A stretch of DNA of 64,000 nucleotides, from positions 25,850,863-25,914,862 of the forward strand of contig JAJEKV010000005.1 of NCBI GenBank assembly GCA_021234155.1. The letters are read 5' to 3'. Positions within the stretch are counted from its first letter, which is position 1. Each line of letters opens with the position of its first letter. Both the position numbers and the translations under genes were made by a program. The stretch comes from Isoetes taiwanensis (Eukaryota > Streptophyta > Lycopodiopsida > Isoetales > Isoetaceae). A model generated the notes under the pieces. It had not been told where the DNA came from, did not search any database, and worked only from the letters and a program-made list of their open reading frames with translations. This document shows, piece by piece, positions 54,853 through 64,000 of this stretch.

Positions 54853-55876
54853 ATGCTACTTAATTGGTTATGATGAGCAGTCAAAAGGCTACCAGCTTTA
54901 TGACCCTTTAAGGAAAAGAATTATTGTCAGTAGAGATGTATACTTTGTTGAAAACAAGTTGTATAAAGAGAGAAAGATAGACAGTCCAAGTAGACAAATA
55001 AATGAAGATACTCATAAGGAAAAGCAAATTGTTTTTGCTGACATGGACAATGGTGACTCAAGCAGTGAACAAAGGTTGATTGGAAATGAGCAGGGTACTG
55101 CTGAAAACTCAGAAACAGAAGGTGTTATGGAATCAGATATACCAGAGACCATCACTTCAGATATACCAGAGATCATCACTGAAAAAGATCAAAGAAGAAC
55201 AAGAAAAACAGAAATTGAAAAGTTAATGGAAGATGCCATGGTTGATATTAATAACTTTGGACACACAAGGGAAGGAAGAAGCAAGAGATTAAATATGTCA
55301 GAGGACTCAGAAGCCATCATAATGGCGATTATTGAACCAAATCTTCCTCAAAATTATGATGATGCTATCAAGGATGTGCATGCCTCACAATGGAAACATG
55401 CTATGGAAGAAGAACTTAATGCTTTTAAAAGGCCTGATACATATGAGCTAGTGAGGAAACCAGAAGGGAAGAATGTTGTTGCCAGCAAATGGATCTTTAA
55501 AAACAAACTTGGACCTGATGGAAAGTCAATAATATACAAGGCAAGACTCATGGCAAAAGGATACTCTCAGAAAAAGGGATTAGATTACAATGAAACATTT
55601 TCTCCTATAGTCAAACTTGCAAGCACCAGAATTCTTTTGGCATATGCAAGTGCAAATGATCTAGAAATCCATCATATGGATGTTAGCACAGCATTTTTGA
55701 ATGCTAAACTTGAAGAAGATATATTTATGCAACAAACAGAAGGCTTTGAACAGGGTACAGGAATGGTTTGGAAGTTAAAACGAGCTGTTTATGGGCTCAA
55801 GCAAAGTCCTAGAGAGTGGTATAAATGTATGGATAAGCTTTTGAGAACAAGTGAATTAGGAATCCTTTTAAGATGA
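54853..55876 (+). pseudogene. Copia RT (N-terminal two thirds)
   Basis: ECYLIGYDEQSKGYQLYDPL leads into a spacer rich in E/S/T. RT follows from about 55380: WKHAMEEELNAF, NVVASKWIFKNKLGPDGKSI, ARLMAKGYSQKKGLDYNETF, IHHMDVSTAFLNAKLEEDIF and KRAVYGLKQSPREWY. The YVDD catalytic box is missing because the sequence changes at about 55860 (..LLRTSELGILLR stop). The missing continuation is visible in the degraded copies near 61900, 62930 and 63970. Confidence 0.88.
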
Positions 55877-55977
55877 GATTCAAATAGATTGGAAAACTAG
55901 ATTAATCTAGCTAATAGCTTAGAATTCGAATCACTAAGTTGCTTCTCTAAAATTCATAGCTTTTTAAGCTGTTTTAC

Positions 55978-56465
55978 AAGCAATGTCTCACACGTTGCGC
56001 CCAGGCTGAAAATGAGATTTCCATTATCTGTCCTGGCGCGACGTGTGAGACCATCCTAGTGAGACATTGCGCCGTGTGAGACATTGCGCCTAGGCTGAAA
56101 ATGAGATTTCCATTATCGTCACGGCGGCATTAAGTGTGAGACATTGCGCCCAGGCTGAAAATGAGATTTCCATTATCTGTCCTAGCGCGAAGTGTGAGAC
56201 CATCCTATTTGGCTCACTAAGACATTGCGCCTAGGCTGAAAATGAGATTTCCATTATCTGTCCTGGCGCGACGTGTGAGACCATCCTAGTGAGACATTGC
56301 GACGTGTGAGACATTGCACCCAGGCTGAAAATGAGATTTCCATTATCTGTCCTGGCGCGAAGTGTGAGACCATCCTATTTGGCTCACTAAGACATTGCAG
56401 GCTGAAAATGAGATTTCCATTATCTGTCCTGGCGCGACGTGTGAGACCATCCTATTTGGCTCACT
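55978..56465 (+). repeat. Minisatellite with six units around GTGTGAGAC..GCGCC
   Basis: GGCTGAAAATGAGATTTCCA recurs near 56002, 56092, 56153, 56235, 56326 and 56400. It is each time embedded in GACATTGCGCC(C/T)AGG, TTATCTGTCCTGGCGCGA and GTGTGAGACCATCC. Spacing varies between about 60 and 92 bp because sub-blocks are present or absent. GTCTCACAC and GTGTGAGAC occur in both orientations, so units can fold. Confidence 0.85.
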
Positions 56466-56630
56466 AATTTTTGTCTTTTTATGTTCTCATTCATTTTAAC
56501 TGTTACTAGCTTAGCATATACTACAAAAATGAGAAAAAATTTTCCCATTTTTTTCGAGGTTTGAGAATCCTATCAAGTTAGTACTACTGGGAGCATGGTC
56601 ACTGCTTTGCTCTCGGTCTCCAAGAACATT
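56466..56630. other. Leader-like sequence behind a minus-strand primer-binding site
   Basis: AT-rich, without an ORF. On the minus strand this would be the start of the interior of an element whose LTR is 56644-57962. Confidence 0.4.
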
Positions 56631-56642
56631 GCTCTGATACCA
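56631..56642 (-). promoter_or_regulatory. Primer-binding site, minus strand
   Basis: GCTCTGATACCA is the reverse complement of TGGTATCAGAGC and sits one base outside the LTR end at 56644. Confidence 0.8.
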
Positions 56643-56643
56643 C

Positions 56644-57962
56644 TGTGACGTCCCCTACTCATATACGGTGCACTCACCGTATACAAACAGGAGTTCATCC
56701 CCCATACCAGCTCCATGCTAATATAGGGCCCTCCACGTATCACTGCAACCTTGAAGAGTTCCAGTGGGAAGAATGAAGGGGTCCTTTACCCTGTCTCCCT
56801 CAGGGCCTACCTAGCTGCGGAAGCGTAATATACATGTCAGTAGTACATACATCAACATCATAAGACCATCACGAAGGATGGTTCACCACATATCTGCATA
56901 GACAAAGATCAGCACATCACATAGGGAATCCTACCCAAGGCTCAGACTCAAAGGGATGACTGATGGCTTGGGTCTCCAGAGGTCATTGCAGACAGAATTC
57001 ATGGCAAATGGATTTGGCTGGCATAAGAACATGGCTTAGGGTTGTCCACTCCATCCGCCCCTCTGTGCACACTTTGCAGAGTAGGTTGAAAAAGTGTTGG
57101 GACCTGACTGTAGCCCGCCGGATGCATAGCCAAAGGGGCTATTCCTGGGTTGCATCTCCCCAGTTCCGATGGGGCAGGTAGGGATCACCCACAACCAGGT
57201 GTGGTTCTTGTACACAGGCCGAAACTACAGTGTGCCAGAGAGGCTAATCTAGGAGCATCTACTACCAAGCTTGAGGTCTCTACCCCCCTTCCCAATACAA
57301 GGAGTTCACAGAGATACATCATCCATATACATCACAGAAGAACTAAAGAACTAGATCTAATCTATATCATAGAGTTAGGTTCTTTAGTTAGTGTATGGTA
57401 TCTAGAGATCCAGATGGCTGCTATGGGCAATTTAATAGGCTAAACCTACTGATACAATGACTGGAAGATGGTTTAGGCTACTAAATTGCCTAAATACCTG
57501 ATCTTTGAGTTGCTCCTGACCTGAGTTCGACCATCCTGCTGAACTGCTCGAATCAAGGGAAACTAATGGTGCAATTCGCTTAGACAGCTTCTGGGAGGCG
57601 GTTTTGGCTCCTGGGGCAGCCAAAACAGAGCTCTAAAACCCTAGGAACGAAAAATGGGCAAGTTAGGGTTTCCCTACCTAAATAGACAAGGGGTTAGGGC
57701 TAGGGTTTCCAATTATCCCTTTAGGCATGTGGGATAATTGGGAATGGGCCCACTTGCCTTTAATGGCTAGGTGGCAAAATGTGCCCACATGGAAAGGTGT
57801 GCACCTTAATAAATGTGCACATTGGTAAATGTGCACATTAATGACAATGCACATACCTGGGCTACTAGCCTGGCTACACGTCGGCGTACACGTCAGTCGG
57901 GGTGGCGTGTACGCGTGACGAGGCAGTACAGTATACGTCCTGGGACCGTCTGGAACGTCACA
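56644..57962 (-). repeat. LTR of the TGTGACG family with primer site and polypurine tract on its two sides
   Basis: 1,319 bp, starts TGTGACG and ends CGTCACA. It shares CCCGGTTC-like, CTCCATCCGCCCCTC and GTGCACACTTTGCAGA segments with 11611-14603. In minus orientation AAGGTGGGGAGAA (57963-57975) precedes it and TGGTATCAGAGC (56642-56631) follows it. The ORFs at 56963-57443 are fortuitous. Confidence 0.8.
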
Positions 57963-60900
57963 TTCTCCCCACCTTGAAATGATGCTGTCCGCAACATCGT
58001 GGGTCTCCCCACCTTGGAATCTTCCTAACCTGCAATCAACCTGATGCATACGATATACTACTATAATACTTACACATTTATTAAGATTACCTTAAGGTAA
58101 TATTTTTAAATTATTATTACGCCATTACATTATTAAATAACTTGTCAATTCGTAACTTCTATTAAAACAAGGTACTTATTAGTCTCCGTTATCACAACAT
58201 TTAGTTTATCATAATTTAACACTTTCATATACAATTATTATTTAAGGTACTCTTCATCCCTTGCAACACATTCCAACAAAATTTGTGTTGCAAGTCTTCG
58301 CACCTTAAAATCCTGCATTAAGTTTACAATATCTATAATTACATACTTACTATCTTAATTATTAGAATTACTCTAAGGTAATGTTTAAGACATTACTGTA
58401 CTATTTCATTATCCAATTAACTTATCACTTCATAACTTAATCCACGCAAGGTAATTATTAACCTTACTTAATACAACATTTAAGTTTATCAAAGTTTATC
58501 AATTTCATACAAAATTTACACTTCTAAGGTACTCTTCATCCCTTGCAATACATTATAACAAAATTTGTGTTGCAAGTCTTCGTAGCTCGACCTCCTTGCC
58601 CTCCGGAGTGCCCTATTGGCCTCCAGGCCGACACTACGTTAGTACCATTTTAATTATTAATAAAATTTTGGTTATATGGTGACCACCCCACCTATCTACA
58701 TGAATACATGGCTAATCTCCCGGCGTAGGAAGAGGATGCTTCTTCCATCGTGGCCGTGGAGACAGCGCCCTATAATGCCTATATGCCGCTCATGCCTACA
58801 CCTTTAGTTGCCCAACGTGGAGGATAGGTCCTTCCCGTATATGGGGCGTGAAGGACAGATTCCTCCTATCAATTCATATATGGGGCTAGAGGTGCTTTTA
58901 CTATCAATGCATTCCTGAATGACCTCTTATCTCTCGAGGTCGTCTACTTCCGTGGGACGGAAGTAGACTTTTTAGTCTACCTTCCACTCATCCAAGCGGA
59001 ACCGCGGTCATGCCTACATTGACATTACACCACGTCCTAGAGATCACCGTAGTGGTCCCATCATCGGTAAATACGCATGCAACCCATACCTAGCATAGGC
59101 TGCATGCGTAGATTAATCTTAACTACACATGAAATTAATCTAGACATAAATCGACATGCCTGAGCCAATTACCGGAGAGATGACCTTTGCCGAAAGTATA
59201 TATTTGATATTTGACCTTGTCGATGCGGAGCTTGTCGCTATGTTCTTCTGGCCGCCTCTTCTTTGCTAGGGGATGTCTTCGTACTTCCTCCACTAAGCTG
59301 CATGCATTATAATTTAGCATCCGTTAACATCTTAAGTAAACATTAAGTCTTGGACCCCGCATGATCTGTTAAGTACTTCCCTTGATGCATGCAATTATAT
59401 TAATTACCTTATGGTAATATTTTTTTTTTTTTTATATTAACATTATAGTAGTATTGGATATATTGCTTCCAATAGTACAATATATATTTACTCTAAGCTT
59501 TTCAATATTTAACGACTTTTAGATCTGATTTAGACCGATTATTTAAACAATAATCTGATTTAGACCTATTGTTACATAAACAAGATTTGAATTATCATAC
59601 ACAAGAATTAGATGTCATATAGCTTATTCTCTTCCTTGGGTCCCGTATTACCCTTTGAAAGTATATCCCTAAGATGCATTCAACAATTTCTCAATTCTAT
59701 TTTATATTTATATTTATAAGGACCCGAGGTCATATTGCTATCCTTGGAAGCTAGAATTGCATCCATTGGTGGGCGATTAATACTGGAGATGACTTTCACA
59801 TTATGAGTTGTTATTTAACTTATTTCTATGATACATTACGACCATTGCCAACAATGAATATCTAGGCTATTAGGATCTATATTTAACTTATCAATTAAGA
59901 CACATTAAAGCTTATAGAAAATGGACGGTTCACCTTACCTAAGGCTAGAACGTCATCCACCCATTTTCTCCCTTCGGCGAGTAATTTTGGAGATGACTAA
60001 ATTAATTTACTAATTGCTCTAACATATTATAACCATCTAAGATGGATGAAGGCCTCCTGTTATCATTCGGCCGCCATTATAGTTATGAACTCTATTCTAT
60101 GGTTAGGTCGATTCTAAACCAAAGGTTTTGTTCAATCCTCAAAAGATTGAGCCCTCCCACTTTTTTTAGATGTAAAACAAAATTTTAAAAATGGTTTTAG
60201 ATGTACCTTACATGTTTATTATTCTTTTATATTCTAGAAATTCCCTTTCAATGCTATTTAAACACATATTCATATCTATCCTCGATGCCCCTTAACAAGA
60301 GGTGGGACTTGTTTACTTAGGTTGGATTATTCTTTGAGGACTAGATTTAGCTAACATATATAACCATCTAAGATGGATGCATTATTATGTTATCATTTTT
60401 TCAATATAGTTATGGGTTAAATACTTAGTTAGAACGATTCTAAACCAATAAGGTTTTGTCATGACGACAATTCCTTTTGTCTCAAAAGACTATTTGATTA
60501 CTATAATTCTTATTTTAATGCCTTGTACCTTACATGTATTATTCATTTTATATTCTACTAGGCCCCATTTCTTAGCTATTTAAGCTTGCTTGGAATATTT
60601 TACTAAATTGAATCGATGCCATCATAACAAGTTGGCTCGAGAAAAAGGGACTTGTTAGATTACTTTTTCTTTTGGTTGGATTATGGTTTGAGGTACTAGA
60701 TTTATACATGGTCAACAACTATCCTAGTAATGATTCCTTCTTAAAGGTGATCAATCTCTTGAACAAGTGGTTTCAATATGTTGGATGTCCGTTAACAATA
60801 TTTGTTTAATTTTAGTCCATCCTATGCTTTTGCATCCTTCCCAATTATTGACGATGATAGCATAATCTTGGGGCAATCCTTTACAATTTGCGAGAATATC

Positions 60901-61339
60901 TTGGAAATGCCTTTTAATCCCAATATGGAATACCATCCCTAATTAAGGTATAAAGGCCCCATGGCTATCTTAACGGTTGATTGCTAGAAGCTCATCCATT
61001 TGTGCCTCTCTTGAAGTAGCAAGGTAACTACTTCTTCAAAGAAGTGCTCGCCGATACTTGATCTATTCCTCCATTTGACGGCCGCTCTCTTTGATGTAGA
61101 GGTTGGAGGTTTTGATGGCGTAGTTGATCACTTTGAATCTTCCATGCTAAATTTTTCAAATGTCCGAAGGTGGCTCGCCGCTTGAAAAGATCTTTCATCT
61201 TGAACTCCTTTGTTTTGGCAGCTAAGGGCGACTTTGGGGATATTGTTTCTTGGACTCCATCGACGCGTTCTCATACGCCGAAGTCCTCTTTGAACTTTTC
61301 ATGTTGCCCCAAGAGTATTGAGGGTGTTGATCTTCACCC
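57963..61339 (-). other. Probable interior or decayed flank of the TGTGACG element; no protein domain
   Basis: No retroviral domain or cellular gene is recognisable in 3.4 kb. Two ~295-bp tandem repeats are present (AAGGTACTCTTCATCCCTTG at about 58244 and 58539, AAAATTTGTGTTGCAAGTCT at 58275 and 58564). Two ~330-bp repeats share TAACCATCTAAGATGGATG (60031, 60362) and CGATTCTAAACCAA. A 27-bp palindrome lies at 58942-58968. If it is an element interior, it is non-autonomous or heavily decayed. Confidence 0.4.
58086..58590 (+). repeat. Two tandem ~295-bp repeats
   Basis: Shared phrases in order: (T)TAAGGTAAT.TTTAA, CATTAC, CTTATCA/GTCAATTC.TAACTT, CAAGGTA, ACAACATTTA, AGGTACTCTTCATCCCTTGC and CAAAATTTGTGTTGCAAGTC. 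Confidence 0.75.
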
Positions 61340-64000
61340 CTCCAAATTGGCCGACATCTCTTTTTTTGACTCAAACATCATGGGAAGGAATAACTAAGGG
61401 AACTATATATGCAAAGCATATAACACATAATAAATTACTACTAAGAGCTATTAGGTATTAAACAAAAATTTCTTCACCCTCTTAAATTAATAAGGCTCTC
61501 CTTTGATATGACTGCATGCAAAAAGGGATTAGATTACATTTGAAACCATTTTCTCCATTTATAGTCAAACTTGCAAGCTTGTATAATACTTTTGGCATAT
61601 GCAAGTTAAATGATCCATGAAATCCATCATATGGATGTTAGCACACTTCAACTTGATGTCCATGATTTTGAATGCTAAACTTGAAGAAGATATATTTATG
61701 CAACAAACGTAAGGCTATTTTGAACAGCAAGGTACTTGAATGGTTTGGAATGGTTAAATCTATAAAATGATTATGGGCTCAAGCAAAGTCCTAGAGAGTG
61801 GTATATTCCTTATGGATAATGTTTGAGAACAAGTGAATTCAAGAAATTTGAGAGTGATGGAAATATATATTTGTTTAAGGACAAACAAAACTTTTGCATC
61901 ATTGCATTATATGTAGATGATTGCATAATCTCCATCCAATGACATTACTTGTCTAAATGATCTCCAAGCATTTTGAGGTTGGGGTTTGACATTTCTAGCC
62001 TAATTTGAGGTCATAAATGGATTCTAGGCTATCTAATGTTGTCCTATTGCAACAAATTCAGGGGATTTGGGAGCTTGCTAGAGCTCAAGTTATGGAGGTT
62101 CAAAGTTTGGAGGTTCTCTACATTGCGCCAGGACCAATAATGAACTTTTCATTTTCCTCCTTGTTTCCGGTGAGACATTGGCTCTTAAATGGGTTAAACT
62201 TGTCCAATTGGGTGGGTGATATAAGGGTAGAATACTGCTAGATTCCTGAACGAAGAAACTTACCCCCCTATATGGTGAACTCTCTTTTTGTAAAGCATCA
62301 TGGCATGGTTTTATCCTAATGTTGTGCTTCAATAATGAACTTTTATTTTTGGGCATTTGATGTGTTGAGACATCCTCTATGATTGGCCTAGGATCCTCTT
62401 GTTTTTGAATCAAACAAAAGCTAAAACTTGAACTCAACTTAATTGAAGTAACTTCATACACTTATAATTTACTGTAAAATCTTCATGTAATTAGGTGTCA
62501 ATTTGATCACCATATTACCACAAGGTGGGAAATTAATAAGGCTCTCCTTTGATAGTTGGCTAAAAAGGGATTAGATTACAATGAATTGTTGAAGGCATAT
62601 CTCCTTGCATAAGTTCGTAATTCTTTTGGCATATGCATCTAAAATGATGTGTCAAATCCATCATATGGATGTTCACAGGTGGATTTATAAACTTGAAGAA
62701 GATATATTTATGGCAACATGTTGTCTTCTACTTAAGGCTTTGAATTGTTGAGGTACAGGGAATGGTTTGGAAGTTAAACATCTCCATTGATTTATGGGCT
62801 CAAGCAAAGTCTTAGAGAGTGGTATAAATGTATGGATAAGCTTTGAGAACAAGTGAATTCCTCATTTGAGAGTGATGGATCTATATATTTGTTTAAGGAC
62901 AAACAAAACTTTTGCATCATTGCATTATATGTAGATGATTGCATAATGGTGGCCAATGACATTACTTGTCCTAAATGACTTGCAAGCATTTTGACCTTGG
63001 GGTTTGACATTTCTAGCCTAATTTGGAGGTCATAAATGGATTCTAGGCTATCTAACGGTCCTATTGCAACAAATTTGAAACATGATTTGGAGCTCAGAGC
63101 TCCACTATGGAGGTTCAAAGTTTGGAGGTTCACAACATTGCGCATTGTTGACCAATAATGAACTTTTCATTTTAATTCTTCCACTTTTCAAAACGATGTG
63201 AGACATTGGCTCCTAAATGGGTTAAACTTGTCCAATTTGGGTGATATAAGGGTCTAATTCTGCTAGATCTTGGTTCGCTATGGTTGAGAATTGATTATTT
63301 GGAGATTTGGTCGATTTTTGAGCTTCATGGCACTTTTGGGGCATGGTCTCCACAAGATGGTTCGCCGATGTGATCCCTTGCAAAATAATGAACTTTTCAT
63401 TTGTATGTCCGCCCGGTGCGTGCTTGTGTGAGACATCCTCTCTAATTGGCCTAGGATGTCTGTTTTTGACTCAAACAAAAGCTAAAACTTACTAACTCAA
63501 CTTAATTAAGTAACTTCATACACTTATAATTTACTCTAAAACACTTTGTATTAAACAAAATTTTATCATTCCTTAAATTAATAAGGCTCTCCTTTGATAT
63601 GACTCTCTTCCTTTAAAAGGGATTAGATTACAATGAAACATTTTCTCCTATAGTCAAACTTGCAAGCACCATAATTTCTTTTGGCATATGCAAGTGCAAA
63701 TGATCCTTAAATCCATCATATGGATGTTAGCTCCATGATTTTTGAATGCTAAACTTGAAGAAGATATATTTATGCAACAAACGTGGAGGCTTTGAGAATT
63801 TGGGAATGGTTTGGAAGTTAAAACGAAGCTGTTTATGGGCTCAAGCAAAGTCCTAGAGAGTGGTATAAATGTATGGATAAGCTTTTGAGAACAAGTGAAT
63901 TCAAGAAATTTGAAGAGTGATGGAAATATATATTTGTTTAAGGACAAACAAAACTTTTGCATCATTGCATTATATGTAGATGATTGCATAATGGTGGCCA
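61340..64000 (+). repeat. Tandem array of a ~1,045-bp unit derived from copia RT
   Basis: TAAGGCTCTCCTTTGATA starts units at 61491, 62537 and 63582; a partial unit precedes (61340-61490) and the last runs off the window. Each unit contains the copia RT segment seen at 55567-55855 (GGGATTAGATTAC, ATCCATCATATGGATGTTAG, CTTGAAGAAGATATATTTAT, GGGCTCAAGCAAAGTC). It then has the part missing there (GACAAACAAAACTTTTGCAT, then TATGTAGATGATTGCATAAT encoding YVDD), followed by a non-coding part with AATAATGAACTTTTCATTT and GTGAGACAT. The units differ by many short replacements and indels of 5-20 bp and none is open. Confidence 0.85.

Larger units (their letters stand above)
52006..55876 (+). mobile_element. 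Ty1/copia element lacking the 3' end
   Basis: A 592-bp LTR (52006-52597, TGTTGTTGTAAG..TCTGACTTCA) is followed by TGGTATCAGAGC (52600-52611) and a gag-pol reading region with copia order (gag, protease, integrase, RT). The coding sequence stops within RT at about 55860. No second LTR is found, so the element is truncated by rearrangement. The same RT segment is the source of the array at 61340-64000. Confidence 0.85.

Noticed and set aside
56963-58049. ORFs of 72-123 codons within and beside the TGTGACG LTR
   Set aside because: LTR sequence with matching copies elsewhere in which the frames are not conserved.

Overview
This is a piece of a large, repeat-rich land-plant nuclear genome. Most coding sequence belongs to LTR retrotransposons (Ty3/gypsy and Ty1/copia) in successive stages of decay. 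The few cellular genes have plant-type introns: a complete BTL3-type mitochondrial adenine nucleotide carrier, exons of a GT47 exostosin-family glycosyltransferase, and relics of PPR, GRAS and HPPD genes. The wording of the PPR relic (KPGKVTFLCIL..C, LLGRGGCLKEAEDLL) is what I associate with homosporous ferns. That assignment is an inference, not something the sequence proves.

Layout. 1-470: broken spliced fragment with a ParB/sulfiredoxin-like motif. 3659-10926: rearranged Tat-like gypsy element between ~1 kb LTRs. 11611-14603: two near-tandem copies of a 1.5 kb LTR starting TGTGACG and ending CGTCACA; further copies lie at 4876-5166, 51200-52005 and 56644-57962. 16268-16474: orphan terminal exon of an unknown membrane protein. 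17170-18965: foldback element and a partial relative. 19582-20561 (minus): GT47 exons. 22439-24455: GRAS relic inside a segmental duplication. 25156-26400: PPR pseudogene. 28402-32055: Crypton-like tyrosine-recombinase transposon. 33130-35382 (minus): BTL3-like gene. 36860-51190: a minus-strand gypsy element split by a nest of later insertions. 52006-55876: copia element without its 3' end. 55978-56465: minisatellite. 56644-57962: an LTR flanked by both a primer-binding site and a polypurine tract. 61340-64000: tandem array of a ~1,045 bp unit derived from copia reverse transcriptase, running off the window.

The most interesting object is the ~3.6 kb element at 28402-32055. A four-exon gene encodes a DUF3504/Crypton-type tyrosine recombinase with recognisable R, K, KxxR, GHR and Y catalytic positions. 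The element lies between identical 16-bp direct repeats (TTTACGTATACAGGAA) and has subterminal inverted repeats plus a 98-nt hairpin. Cryptons are well described from fungi, animals and oomycetes; to my knowledge a land-plant element of this type with host-style introns would be unusual.

The second highlight is the stratified nest at 36860-51190. A gypsy RT gene was hit by a ~3 kb non-autonomous LTR element (target duplication ATATC). That element was hit by a chromovirus (target duplication CTATT) which carries an antisense HPPD gene fragment and a tRNA-Gly-like SINE. One LTR of the non-autonomous element additionally received a LINE tail and a hAT-type MITE, each with a clear target-site duplication.
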